This document shows, in pieces, positions 35,451-44,084 of a DNA stretch of 64,000 nucleotides (the stretch's first letter is position 1; every line of letters begins with the position of its first letter). Under the pieces are notes generated by a model. That model was not told the DNA's origin. It saw only the letters and a program-made list of their open reading frames with translations, and made no database searches. Source of the stretch: Clostridia bacterium (GTDB taxonomy: Bacteria; Bacillota; Clostridia; Christensenellales; Aristaeellaceae); the NCBI GenBank assembly GCA_017938795.1, contig JAGBAV010000010.1, positions 1 through 64,000 of the forward strand, given 5' to 3'. Both the position numbers and the translations under genes were made by a program.

Positions 35451-36362
35451 ATGTCCGCCTTTCAGTCCATGCTCACCCTGCAGATGCAGCTCTTTGTCTT
35501 TGTCGCCGCCGGCTTCATCCTCACGCGGACCGGCACCATCACTAAGCAGGGAAAGAAATCGCTCTCTGATCTGCTGATCAATTTCATCCTTCCCTGCAAC
35601 ATCATCTGCTCCTTCCAGATGGATATGAGCACGCAGCTGCTCGCCTCCTGCGGTCTGATGCTCGTGGTCGCCTCCGCTGGTCAGCTGCTCTTTCTGCTGC
35701 TCAGCCGTGTCCTGTTCAGACGGGGCAGCGCCGGTCAGCTCGCCTGCCTTCGCTATGCCACGGTATGCTCCAACGCGGGCTTCCTCGGTCTGCCCATCAT
35801 CGGCGGCGTCTTCGACGCCATGGGCACGCTGCTGACCTCCGTCGCGCTGATTCCTCAGCGCGTGGTCATGTGGTCGGCCGGTCTGTCCCAGTTCACGAAG
35901 ACGGATGGCAGGAGCGTCGCCCGCAAGCTGATCACTCATCCATGCATCATTGCGGTCTTTATCGGCTTTGTGCTTCTGCTCTGCGGGAATCCGGTTCTTC
36001 CCGCCTTCCTGCAGAAGGCGCTCTCCTCCGCAAGCGGCACGACCACCTGCCTGTCCATGATGGTCATCGGCAGCATCCTCGCCGGCGCAGAGCATATCAA
36101 CTGGCGCGACAGAACGCTCTGGTGGTTCACGCTCTGCCGCCTCGTATTGATCCCGCTGCTCGTCTATGCCATCATGCTGCCGTTCCCGTTTGACAGGACG
36201 CTGCGCGGCGTCATGGTGCTGATCGCCGGCATGCCGGCCGGTTCCACGACGGCAATCCTTGCAGCCCGCTATGACGGCGACGCGCCATTCGCCTCCTGCA
36301 TCGTATTCATCACGACGCTGCTCTCGCTCATCACCCTGCCGCTGCTCTGCCTCATCCTCTGA
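35451..36362 (+). CDS. AEC family transporter
   Basis: A 303-residue carrier with about ten helices in two repeats. Family features are GFILTRTGTITKQGKKSLSD, INFILPCNIICSF, CSNAGFLGLPII and the second-half GMPAGSTTAILAARYDGD. AEC transporters move organic acids, amino acids or, in plants, auxin; the substrate here is unknown. ATG 35451 follows AGGAG with 7-base spacing. It is divergent from purC and monocistronic, ending at a strong terminator. Confidence 0.85.
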   Translation: MSAFQSMLTLQMQLFVFVAAGFILTRTGTITKQGKKSLSDLLINFILPCNIICSFQMDMSTQLLASCGLMLVVASAGQLLFLLLSRVLFRRGSAGQLACLRYATVCSNAGFLGLPIIGGVFDAMGTLLTSVALIPQRVVMWSAGLSQFTKTDGRSVARKLITHPCIIAVFIGFVLLLCGNPVLPAFLQKALSSASGTTTCLSMMVIGSILAGAEHINWRDRTLWWFTLCRLVLIPLLVYAIMLPFPFDRTLRGVMVLIAGMPAGSTTAILAARYDGDAPFASCIVFITTLLSLITLPLLCLIL

Positions 36363-36372
36363 TCCAAACGAT

Positions 36373-36412
36373 AAAGCCCCTGCCGCCGGAATTCCCGGCA
36401 GCAGGGGCTTTT
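36373..36412. terminator. Bidirectional terminator between convergent genes
   Basis: An 11-bp stem AAAGCCCCTGC with GCAGGGGCTTT, with an inner GCCGG/CCGGC stem, lies between the AEC gene and the SH3 gene that converge here. Confidence 0.88.
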
Positions 36413-36452
36413 GGGTTGTTTCTTTATCGTCGGGGTGCTTTATGCCTGCTCG

Positions 36453-37295
36453 TCAGCCGTTGCCGGCAGCCACCGCAAAGAAGCAATCGTCATGCGCATC
36501 GTAGCAGTCGATAAAGCCCCAGCAGCCGGTGGAAGCATCCTGCACCAGATACCAGCCATCGATGATGTCATACACAGGCAGCTCCTTGCCGGCGCCGACC
36601 TTGCTCATCTCGGCATAGCTGTCCGCAGGCCCGGTGCGCATGCTGGTCTTGGCTGCAACAGTAATGAAGCCGCGAGAACCGACGGATTCATAGATCTCGC
36701 TGAAAGCAGAATCATAATGGCTCACATCCATCGGGATGAACGCCGCAGCAGCGCCGCGGAGATTGACGATATAGAAGTCGTCATAGACGCCGATCACGCG
36801 ATAGCTGGTGTGCTTGGTCAGCGAGCCTACCTTCTTGGAGTTCACATCCGGCGCGATATAGGCAGGAACATTGCTCTCCATCAGGGTGATCTCAACCGGA
36901 TTGAGAACGACATATGCCTCGTTCACCCAGCCGGACTTGCCCTTATAGTTGACCGCATAGAACGCGCCGTCCTTGATGCAGGCGTATCCGTTGTAGGTCT
37001 CGCAGAGCATGCTCTCGCCATTGCTGGCAGAGGCCAGCTTCTTGCTGTTGGTTCTCGGCTCCGCCCAGATGCTCGCGCTCTTGCTGATGACCTCAACCGT
37101 CTGCTCCACGCCGGTGCCGCCCACCAGCTCATCCACATTCATGTAGCCGTCATATTCGCCAACATACTGCGCGAACTGACCGTAGCCGTACAGCTGGCTG
37201 TAATACCATGCGGACGCTCCATCCGCTGCAGCGAGCGCAGCCGCCATCATCATTGCCGCAAGCAGCAGGCACGCAAGAGTCTTCATCCTCTTCAT
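36453..37295 (-). CDS. Exported protein with SH3-like repeats
   Basis: A 280-residue secreted protein with a signal peptide of about 28 residues ending in DGASA. Three SH3-like units follow: ISKSASIWAEPRTNSKKLAS, ITLMESNVPAYIAPDVNSKK and ITVAAKTSMRTGPADSYAEM, each followed by a G..V.V.....Y....G..G pattern. Aromatic and acidic residues dominate the linker near the N-terminus (YYSQLYGYGQFAQYVGEYDG). No catalytic domain. Together with similar genes at 7378, 24419, 25545 and 41371 it belongs to an expanded exported family in this genome. Confidence 0.78.
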   Translation of the reverse strand: MKRMKTLACLLLAAMMMAAALAAADGASAWYYSQLYGYGQFAQYVGEYDGYMNVDELVGGTGVEQTVEVISKSASIWAEPRTNSKKLASASNGESMLCETYNGYACIKDGAFYAVNYKGKSGWVNEAYVVLNPVEITLMESNVPAYIAPDVNSKKVGSLTKHTSYRVIGVYDDFYIVNLRGAAAAFIPMDVSHYDSAFSEIYESVGSRGFITVAAKTSMRTGPADSYAEMSKVGAGKELPVYDIIDGWYLVQDASTGCWGFIDCYDAHDDCFFAVAAGNG

Positions 37296-37412
37296 CTTTT
37301 GCTCTCCCCATTCTCTTCCCCGGTGTATCCGGGTTACTCTGCCTATTAGACGAACCGGTTATCCCTTTTATTCCTTGCATGCGCATATTTTTCCTGCTTT
37401 GCCGGAAGTTTT

Positions 37413-38381
37413 CTATGGAAGGAAAACCAGATTAGAGAACATCCTCTCCAATTTCTCGTCGGGATAGTGCAGATCAAGATACGCCTGCAGCGGGCCGGCA
37501 GGCTCCGCCCCGCTCCTGCGCGCTGCCCATCGCATCACAGTCAGGCCCGTCATCAGCGTATTGACCACCATGAAGACCGCCAGCGCAGCCGTTAAGACAC
37601 GCCCCATCGAGTTCGGAATTCTGAGGATCAAACGGGCGACGCGCGGATAAAGCGACTTGATCCATATAACGCCGAGGATCCCCCAGTAGACGGAATACTG
37701 GAGGCAGATCCTGCCATGGAGATTAAAAGGACGATGCGAATAATCCCAGGAAACAGAGCCAAACAGCATTTCCTGAAGCAGTGAACACAGATACTCTACC
37801 GCACTCCCCACCAGCGCGCCGCCAAGAAACGAATAGATATTGCTTCTGCTGCGGAACGGATAGAGCGCTGCAGTCAGCGCCCATGCGCCGATTCCATATA
37901 CCAGATTGAACGGACCATAGATCAGACCGACGCGCGGCTCAAACACACCATAGCGGATCAGACACCAGGCCTGCTCGACCAGAACGCCGGCAAAGCAGCC
38001 CACGAAGAACACCCAAAACAGCTTGTACGGCGAGCGTCCGCGGGCAAAGTGATTGGTCGACGCTTCCCTGTATTCAATCTGGGCGTTTGTCGGGCCCGGC
38101 GCGAACAGACCGCCTCTGCGGCAGGCTCTTCGCATCTCCTTGTACCGTGTCTCCAGCTCATCCAATAGCGTTTCTTCCTCAGCCATACAGCCTGCCATGC
38201 GCCGCTGTTCCTTCCGCAGCTGCGCAATCTCCCCGCCGATCTCTCGAAGAAGTTTTTCTCTCTGATCACCATTCAGTCCGCCGTTTTCCAGTGCATTGAT
38301 CTTCGGCGTCATTCTCCTGCGGATTTCCTCTGTCCGTATCTTCATCCGATCCGCTGCGGACAGCACATCGTTGTCATTCAT
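37413..38381 (-). CDS. Putative ABC transporter permease (CmpB-type membrane protein) with coiled-coil N-terminus
   Basis: A 322-residue protein. Residues 1-95 are charged and predicted coiled coil (heptad-rich KINALENGGLNGDQREKLLREI onwards). The rest has about five helices with FFVGCFAGVLVEQAWCLIRYG, RVGLIYGPFNLVYGIGAW, and SWDYSHRPFNLHGRICLQYSVYWG, the last being the hallmark of the family often labelled 'putative ABC transporter permease' (PF06541-like). No ATPase partner is adjacent. The name is conventional and transport has not been shown; the HGRICL motif is the firm basis of the assignment. Confidence 0.75.
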   Translation of the reverse strand: MNDNDVLSAADRMKIRTEEIRRRMTPKINALENGGLNGDQREKLLREIGGEIAQLRKEQRRMAGCMAEEETLLDELETRYKEMRRACRRGGLFAPGPTNAQIEYREASTNHFARGRSPYKLFWVFFVGCFAGVLVEQAWCLIRYGVFEPRVGLIYGPFNLVYGIGAWALTAALYPFRSRSNIYSFLGGALVGSAVEYLCSLLQEMLFGSVSWDYSHRPFNLHGRICLQYSVYWGILGVIWIKSLYPRVARLILRIPNSMGRVLTAALAVFMVVNTLMTGLTVMRWAARRSGAEPAGPLQAYLDLHYPDEKLERMFSNLVFLP

Positions 38382-38471
38382 AGCCAGACCTCCTGTGTGT
38401 ATAGATTACAGGGAATGCTTTCGCCGGATGCACTCGCCCATCCTTCTGACCCGAACTGACCAGCACAGAGA

Positions 38472-38499
38472 AAAGAGGCGGAACAAAAGCCGCCTCTTT
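38472..38499 (-). terminator. Terminator after rsgA
   Basis: A perfect 10-bp stem AAAGAGGCGG/CCGCCTCTTT with an 8-base loop and TTTTCTC on the minus strand, just before the stop of rsgA at 38505. Confidence 0.87.
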
Positions 38500-38504
38500 T
38501 ACCG

Positions 38505-39548
38505 TTATCGCTTTTTCAGGGATTTGGAGAACTTGGCAATCTCCTTGAACTTTCGCTCCTTCGCCGCCAGATAGCCTCTGCTGTCAGCGGCATAGGTCAG
38601 CTCCGCCTTGAGCTTCTGCCATGCAGCGAAGCGCTCCTCCTGAATATCGCCGCTGCGCAGCGCAGCCCGGACCGCACAGCCCGGCTCGCTGCCATGCGAA
38701 CAGTCCGCGAACCTGCACTGCGCGGCAAGCTGATCAATCTCCGCGAAGGTTCTGTCCACGCCGGCATCGCTGTCCCACATGCCCATCTCGCGCATGCCGG
38801 GCGTATCGATCACCATACCGCCCATCTCCAGAAGGATCAGCTCCCTGTGCGTGGTGGTATGTCTGCCTTTATCGTCGTTGCGCAGGCCCTGCGTGGCAAG
38901 GCGCTCCTCCCCCGTCAGCCGGTTGATCAGCGTGGATTTGCCCACGCCGGAGGAGCCGATGAAGGCAACCGTCCGCCCATGAGAAAGATACGGCAGGATC
39001 TGCCGCCAGCCATCCTCCTCCATTGAGGTGGTCAGCAGGATATCCACCCCGAAGGCAACAGACGACGCCTCCGCCATCAGCTGTGCCGGATCCTCGCACA
39101 GATCCGCCTTGGTCAGCACCACAACCGGCGTCGCGCCGCTGTCCCATGCAATGGAAAGGCTCCGTTCCAGCCGGCGCAGATTAAAGTCATGATTGAGCGA
39201 CATGCAGAGAAACACCGTATCAACATTCGCCGCAACCACCTGCTCCTGCCTGCTGCCCGCCGCCTTGCGCAGAAAGCAGCTCTTTCTCGGCAGAACTCTA
39301 TGGATCACCGCTCTGCCGTCCTCATTCCAGTCTGCCATGACGAAATCGCCTACAGCCGGATAGTCCGACGGTGTCCGGGCGTCGCCGCGCAGACGACCGG
39401 AGACCTCCGCCAGTTTCTCGCCCTGCGCCATGACAAGGCGATACACGCCCCGTTCCTGCGCGATGATACGGGCTGCGTCATACTGCGGCGTCTCATAGGC
39501 GAGCGCCTCAACACGGCCGTCAAGCCCATATTGCTTCATATCGATCAT
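38505..39548 (-). CDS. rsgA: Ribosome small-subunit-dependent GTPase RsgA
   Basis: RsgA is a circularly permuted GTPase that checks late 30S assembly. The 347-residue protein has an OB-fold N-terminus, LTKADLCED (G4) before SSGVGKSTLINRLTG (G1), TTTHRELILL and DTPGMREMGMW (G3). The zinc site reads CRFADCSHGSEPGC. The order G4-G1-G3 is diagnostic. ATG 39548 follows AAAGGCGG. It is not next to the usual PASTA kinase or rpe genes. Confidence 0.95.
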   Translation of the reverse strand: MIDMKQYGLDGRVEALAYETPQYDAARIIAQERGVYRLVMAQGEKLAEVSGRLRGDARTPSDYPAVGDFVMADWNEDGRAVIHRVLPRKSCFLRKAAGSRQEQVVAANVDTVFLCMSLNHDFNLRRLERSLSIAWDSGATPVVVLTKADLCEDPAQLMAEASSVAFGVDILLTTSMEEDGWRQILPYLSHGRTVAFIGSSGVGKSTLINRLTGEERLATQGLRNDDKGRHTTTHRELILLEMGGMVIDTPGMREMGMWDSDAGVDRTFAEIDQLAAQCRFADCSHGSEPGCAVRAALRSGDIQEERFAAWQKLKAELTYAADSRGYLAAKERKFKEIAKFSKSLKKR

Positions 39549-39604
39549 TTGTATAACCGCCTTTCACGTGCCGCACGCGTTTCTTCCTGTGCAGCTCCAT
39601 ATAG

Positions 39605-40177
39605 TCAGCTCTGCGCAAGCAGCCCGGCGGCAAACGCCTTCGCACCGGATACGGCTTCCAGCGTCTGAAAGGACGCCAGATTATCCTCATCCTGCACCGA
39701 ATACAGTCCGGCATAGATGAGCCCGGAATGCTCGCACAGCCGCCTCATGCCCGTCTCAAACGGTCCGGTCGCGTAGTCGCCCTCATAGCCATGCGTCGCC
39801 AGAATCGCCACGCGCCTGCCCGCCCACAGCGAGCCCTCCGCGCTGCCATAGTACTTATTGAGTCCATAATGCCTGTCCAGCAGATTCTTCATCGGCGCAG
39901 CGCAGTACCACGAGTAGATCGGCGTCGCCAGCACGATCAGATCCGACCAGATCACATCGCCGACGATCGCATGCATGTCGTCACACTGTACGCAGCCGTA
40001 TTCGCCCTGCACATCCTGACAGGCATAGCAGCCTCTGCACGGCGCGATTGCCTTATCCGCCAGCGTCACATATCGCACCTGCGCGCCGCGGGCCGTCATT
40101 TCCTCCATCATCGGCTTGCAGAGCTCCGCCGTATTTCCATGCAGCCTCGGGCTGCCCATCAGCACCAATACATTCAT
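39605..40177 (-). CDS. NAD(P)H-dependent FMN reductase / iron-sulfur flavoprotein-like
   Basis: A 190-residue flavodoxin-fold protein. The phosphate-binding loop is MGSPRLHGNTAELCKPM, and ATPIYSWYCAAPMKNLLDR is the typical flavin-contacting strand of the FMN_red family. Cysteines in APCRGCYACQDVQGEYGCVQCDD resemble the compact four-cysteine motif of iron-sulfur flavoproteins. The electron partner is unknown. It lies 56 bases before rsgA on the same strand. Confidence 0.82.
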   Translation of the reverse strand: MNVLVLMGSPRLHGNTAELCKPMMEEMTARGAQVRYVTLADKAIAPCRGCYACQDVQGEYGCVQCDDMHAIVGDVIWSDLIVLATPIYSWYCAAPMKNLLDRHYGLNKYYGSAEGSLWAGRRVAILATHGYEGDYATGPFETGMRRLCEHSGLIYAGLYSVQDEDNLASFQTLEAVSGAKAFAAGLLAQS

Positions 40178-40221
40178 AGACGTCCTCCCGTTCGTTCATC
40201 CGCAGGTAATCTTACATATGT

Positions 40222-40662
40222 TTATTCATCGCAGGTCTTGGCCATAAACAGCACATGACCGCAGTCTGCGAAACCAAGCTTCCTGTAAAACGCCGACGCA
40301 GGCGCATATCTGTTCGTTGACAGGGTGATGCCGGCAAGCCCCCGTTCACGCACATCGCACTCAATCTGCCCCATCAGCCGCGTGCCGCAGCCGCTGCGCT
40401 GCATATCCGGATGGACGAAGATCTCCTCAACATACGCCTCGCTTGCATTCCACCAGATCTTCTCCCGCGCAAAGACCGCGCCGCAGATGATCCCGTCCTC
40501 CTCATCCACATAGCCGAAGAAGCCCGGCATCCGCATGATATCCGCCAGATATGCCGCCGCAGTCTCCGTCGTCCAGCGGCACTGCCACAGATCATTATTA
40601 TATACGGCGCACAGTATCCCGGCGCAGGCAGCCATATCCGCCGCACAGATCTCCCTGATCAT
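40222..40662 (-). CDS. GNAT family N-acetyltransferase
   Basis: A 146-residue acetyltransferase. Motif A is visible as VEEIFVHPDMQRSGCGTRLMGQIE (acetyl-CoA pyrophosphate loop), followed by GITLSTNRYAPASAFYRKLGF, the motif B end with the usual Tyr. Substrate is not predictable. ATG 40662 follows GGAGGACA. It is 29 bases after another GNAT gene of unlike sequence. Confidence 0.85.
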   Translation of the reverse strand: MIREICAADMAACAGILCAVYNNDLWQCRWTTETAAAYLADIMRMPGFFGYVDEEDGIICGAVFAREKIWWNASEAYVEEIFVHPDMQRSGCGTRLMGQIECDVRERGLAGITLSTNRYAPASAFYRKLGFADCGHVLFMAKTCDE

Positions 40663-40691
40663 CTGTGTCCTCCGTTCTTCTATCCTTGCAT

Positions 40692-41219
40692 TCAGATGAC
40701 GTCCGCCTCCAGCTGGCAGTCATACGGTTCCTTCTCCACATGCAGCGGGCTGTACTCCTGCGCCTCGCAGCATCCCATCGCCCGATAGAATGCCTGGCTC
40801 TCCACAGAGGAATGCGCGCTGATATACAGCTTCCGCGCGCCGTGATCCGCGGCCCGCGCCCTCGCTGCCGCAAACAGCCGCCTCCCCACGCCGCAGCCCC
40901 GGCTTTCCTGTGAAACATGGATGCCGGACAGCTCCAGATACTGCCCTTGGCTGCCCATCGGCTGCGCCTCCACCGAGGCAAATCCCCTCAGACGATTCCC
41001 CTCGAACACACCGAAAACCGCCCCGCCGTCCTCGATCGTCCGGCGCAGGCCAGACGCCAGCTCCGCATACTGCGCCTGATCCCAGTCCTCTGTGAAAGAG
41101 ATATCCACAATCTCCCATTGGTTGTCGATCTTCCTCCAGCATCGTCTTACATCCTGATAACGCCGGAAGCCGTCAAACAGCTGCGTATTGATTTCCTCTG
41201 TCTGTATCTGTCTGAGCAC
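40692..41219 (-). CDS. GNAT family N-acetyltransferase
   Basis: A 175-residue acetyltransferase with an N-terminal extension of about 45 residues. The CoA loop is LSGIHVSQESRGCGVGRRLFAAA and the later strand reads KLYISAHSSVESQAFYRAMGC, giving the standard GNAT core. The start is GTG 41219; the upstream GGGGATGG is only a fair site. The substrate is unknown. It probably shares a transcript with the GNAT gene downstream. Confidence 0.82.
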   Translation of the reverse strand: MLRQIQTEEINTQLFDGFRRYQDVRRCWRKIDNQWEIVDISFTEDWDQAQYAELASGLRRTIEDGGAVFGVFEGNRLRGFASVEAQPMGSQGQYLELSGIHVSQESRGCGVGRRLFAAARARAADHGARKLYISAHSSVESQAFYRAMGCCEAQEYSPLHVEKEPYDCQLEADVI

Positions 41220-41320
41220 GAAACGCCATCCCCGATCATATCTGAATCGTATACTTATTGTAATCCTTTAAAGTCTGAGCGTCAAGAAACAGCGATACTC
41301 ACGGACAGATATGAAATATG

Positions 41321-41356
41321 ATAACGCCGCCATTCCGAGCTGAACAGCGGCGTTAT
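41321..41356 (-). terminator. Hairpin terminator after the SH3 gene at 41371
   Basis: A perfect 10-bp stem ATAACGCCGC/GCGGCGTTAT with a 16-base loop starts 15 bases beyond the stop. The T-tract is weak. Confidence 0.65.
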
Positions 41357-41370
41357 TCCTTCTGCTTGTA

Positions 41371-42336
41371 TTAACCATTGCCTTCCCACAGCGCGTCCTG
41401 ACGGATATACGCGCCTATGCCCGCATCCGGCAGCCAGATGTGATACCATTCCTCCCCGACGATCCCCACGACATAGAACCGCTCTCCGTCCTCCAGCATG
41501 CAGAATGCCTCCATCGCCGCAGGGTCATCGTACAGCGGCGTCCGCTCCTCCTTGGCATGCAGCCAAGGTCCGGCATACGCCACGCCCTGCATCTCCTTGC
41601 CGAAATTCAGATAATCATTCATCATATATCCGCGCACGCCGAGGATCTCCACATAGGACCAGTTGATGCCTGCAGACAGCACGCGTACCGGCGTTCCATT
41701 ATAGTACTTGCCCATGCTCGCAGACTTCCTGCTCGCGCTCGAGCGCAGATGCAGCCTGTCCGCCGGATTCGGGTTATGCACAACAGCCCAGTCAGTACTG
41801 TTGATCATCGCCAGCGCCTCGTCCATGGAGTCAGGAAGGCGCGCCCAATCTGCCGTAGCAATGTCCTCAAACGGATGATCACCGTAAATCCCCTCCACAG
41901 GATGCACGCCGTCGCTGATCCATCCACGGCCCATCTGCAGAATCACACCGTCGTCCGCCATGACCATCGAAACACACCATGTGCCGTCGGTCATCGGCGC
42001 AACGCTCACAATATCGTAATACGTCTCAGTGGGAATTCCAAGGGAATTGACGAAGTTCTCCACCCCAAGAATCGACCCCGCCGGCAGCGGAGCGCTCTTG
42101 CTCAGCGTCCAGCCGCCGCGTTCATCCTGCACCGCGCCAACAAACACCGTCTCTCCGTCCGGGCGCTGCATCAGAAGACGCAGCCCGTCGCTGCAGTCAT
42201 GCCCCTCAAGCAGCGTATATCCCGGCAGCAGCGCAGCGACAAGCGCCTCATCCGCGGGCACAGCCGGCTCTGACGCCAGCGCAGACGCTGCAAGCAGAAG
42301 CATCATCGCAGCAAACAGCAAAACTCTCTTTTTCAT
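41371..42336 (-). CDS. Exported protein with SH3-like domain
   Basis: A 321-residue secreted protein with signal peptide MKKRVLLFAAMMLLLAASALA. The N-terminal half (to about residue 180) is unrecognised. An SH3b unit follows (NPADRLHLRSSASRKSASMG, then YYNGTPVRVLSAGINWSYVE and GVRGYMMNDYL) and a second, weaker SH3-like unit ends the protein (RTPLYDDPAAMEAFCMLEDG). ATG 42336 follows AAAGGAGG. It is divergent from the AraC-type regulator at 42540, which might control it. Confidence 0.78.
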   Translation of the reverse strand: MKKRVLLFAAMMLLLAASALASEPAVPADEALVAALLPGYTLLEGHDCSDGLRLLMQRPDGETVFVGAVQDERGGWTLSKSAPLPAGSILGVENFVNSLGIPTETYYDIVSVAPMTDGTWCVSMVMADDGVILQMGRGWISDGVHPVEGIYGDHPFEDIATADWARLPDSMDEALAMINSTDWAVVHNPNPADRLHLRSSASRKSASMGKYYNGTPVRVLSAGINWSYVEILGVRGYMMNDYLNFGKEMQGVAYAGPWLHAKEERTPLYDDPAAMEAFCMLEDGERFYVVGIVGEEWYHIWLPDAGIGAYIRQDALWEGNG

Positions 42337-42385
42337 CCTGTTTCCTCCTTTGTATCCCATCTGTCTGTATGACGAAGCATACCGT

Positions 42386-42416
42386 CAGATTATTTCACAT
42401 CCCGATGAATAATCTG
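42386..42416. promoter_or_regulatory. Inverted repeat in the SH3/AraC divergent region
   Basis: CAGATTATT (42386-42394) and its exact complement AATAATCTG (42408-42416) with a 13-base spacer lie between divergent genes. It could be an operator; no clear promoter boxes overlap it. Confidence 0.4.
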
Positions 42417-42539
42417 CCTTTGCACACACAACGCAGCGGTGTATAATGCATGTATTCCTCCCATTTGCGCAAGACCGATCAAGCGGCGCCGCCGCAGACC
42501 TGCTATACTGAGCAAAGAGCAAGAGAACGGGGTGAACCG

Positions 42540-43508
42540 ATGTACGAATGGCACATGCAGATCCAGCAGATCGTCGATGAGATCGACCGCTGTATCATCA
42601 CGCGCGATAACGAGGCGCTCACGCTGAGCGCACTGTCCCGCAGGCTTGGCTACTCCGAATTCCACACCACGCGCAAATTCCATGAGATATCGGGCCTGCA
42701 GCTGCGGGACTACCTGCGCATGCGACGGCTCGCCTTCGCCCTCAAGGACGTCCGGGACAGCGAACGATCGCTGCTCCATATTGCGCTGGACTACGGATTT
42801 TCCTCCAACGAAGCCTTCACCCGCGCGTTCCGCAGCGCCTACGGCGTCACGCCAAGCGCCTACCGCAAATCCCCAAGGCCCGTGCTTCTGCGTACGAAGA
42901 TACACCCGTTCGACCGCTACTTCTTTGGATTGGGAGAGATCGGAATGGTCAAATCAACCGAGGACGTCAAAGTATACTTTATCACCATGCCCGCGCATAA
43001 GTTCCTCTGCATCAGAAACTACGAAAGCAACGGCTACTGGGATTTCTGGCAGAAGCAGAGCCTGATCCCCGGTCAGGACTGCGAGACCATCTGCGGGCTC
43101 CTGGACAGCATCAAGGGCAAGCTCGATGATTACGGCGGGAGCGAAGCCAATTCCTTCGCCGGCCAGATCATGGGCTACATCAGCGACCCGAAGGGTATCA
43201 CCTGCGCATGGGGGTATCCCCGCGCGGAATGCTACGGCGTCCGCCTGCCGGCGGACTACAGCGGCGAGGTTCCGGCGCAGATGCAGCTTCTTGACGTGCC
43301 TGAAGGCGAGTACATCGTCTTTGAGCACGGCCCGTTTGACTATGAGCAGGAATGCAGATCTGTCGAAGAGAAAATCGAAGCCGCCATGTCATCCTTCGAC
43401 TACAGCAGCTCTGACTACGCGCTTGACTACACCCACGGGCGCGTGATGTACTTTTACCATGACCCTGCGCGGCATTTCAAATACGTGCGCCCGGTGAAGA
43501 GGCGCTGA
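42540..43508 (+). CDS. AraC family regulator with GyrI-like effector-binding domain
   Basis: A 322-residue regulator. Residues 1-115 carry two helix-turn-helix units: LTLSALSRRLGYSEFHTTRKF and ALDYGFSSNEAFTRAFRSAY followed by GVTPSAYRKSP, the AraC signature. The rest (about 150-320) matches the GyrI/Rob-type small-molecule-binding fold seen in multidrug-responsive regulators, with DVPEGEYIVFEHGPF. Such proteins often sense amphipathic drugs. ATG 42540 follows GGGGTGA. A TATACT box is at 42503-42508 but its -35 is poor. No efflux pump is adjacent. Confidence 0.87.
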   Translation: MYEWHMQIQQIVDEIDRCIITRDNEALTLSALSRRLGYSEFHTTRKFHEISGLQLRDYLRMRRLAFALKDVRDSERSLLHIALDYGFSSNEAFTRAFRSAYGVTPSAYRKSPRPVLLRTKIHPFDRYFFGLGEIGMVKSTEDVKVYFITMPAHKFLCIRNYESNGYWDFWQKQSLIPGQDCETICGLLDSIKGKLDDYGGSEANSFAGQIMGYISDPKGITCAWGYPRAECYGVRLPADYSGEVPAQMQLLDVPEGEYIVFEHGPFDYEQECRSVEEKIEAAMSSFDYSSSDYALDYTHGRVMYFYHDPARHFKYVRPVKRR

Positions 43509-43513
43509 GCAAA

Positions 43514-43547
43514 AGAAACTGCGTACAGCATGCTGTACGCAGTTTCT
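43514..43547. terminator. Perfect palindromic terminator between convergent genes
   Basis: A perfect 34-base palindrome (17-bp arms, AGAAACTGCGTACAGCA and complement) sits between the AraC gene and the PH-domain gene. T-rich sequence lies on the plus side. Confidence 0.8.
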
Positions 43548-43555
43548 CTGTTTAT

Positions 43556-43981
43556 TCATCCGTTCAGGCGCATGTAGTTGGCATATGCATACTCCTGCAG
43601 CATCTTATACAGCCCCTGAATGTTGTATTTCTTGGGGAATTCATACTTTTTGGATGCATACTGAATCCCATGCGCCTTCAGATACGGCGTCGCAATATAG
43701 TATATCTCAAGCTCGCTGTCGTCAATTCCGAAGCCAGCAGTCTCCGCAGAGACGTTGAAGATCGAGTTCAGGTAGATGGAATTCACCCGCATCTTCTGCC
43801 CCGTCGCGCCCTGCTTATCAAACTCCAGAATCCGCCGGTCCGTGATGATCATCACATCGCGAATCAGCTTGAAACCGGTGACTATCCTCTCCCCCTCCAT
43901 CAGATACTGGCCATACTGCTGATAGAGCTGCTCCTGCGTTACTTCGGACATGTTGCCAAGGAATCCCTGCATGAATCCCAT
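43556..43981 (-). CDS. Bacterial PH domain protein
   Basis: A 141-residue cytoplasmic protein of the bPH_1 family (PF08000-like). The core has GERIVTGFKLIRDVMIITDRR, LEFDKQGATGQKMRVNSIYL, FNVSAETAGFGIDDSELEIY, with the FI-TDR pattern typical of the family. Function in bacteria is poorly known. ATG 43981 is preferred over GTG 43993 since AAAGGTGG lies 8 bases upstream of the former and covers the latter. Confidence 0.82.
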   Translation of the reverse strand: MGFMQGFLGNMSEVTQEQLYQQYGQYLMEGERIVTGFKLIRDVMIITDRRILEFDKQGATGQKMRVNSIYLNSIFNVSAETAGFGIDDSELEIYYIATPYLKAHGIQYASKKYEFPKKYNIQGLYKMLQEYAYANYMRLNG

Positions 43982-44084
43982 AAACCATACCACCTTTCAT
44001 TCTGAGTGCATCCGCCGCAGTCCCTGCGATTCGGCTGCGCAGGAGACTGAACCTTTCATATGTAAATCTTTCCGGACAAAGCTG

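Noticed and set aside
417..43545. CTGTACGCAG shared by the MerR operator and the terminator at 43514-43547, as a second MerR site.
   Set aside because: The 43.5 kb copy is part of a 34-base terminator palindrome without promoter boxes; a 10-base match is expected by chance.
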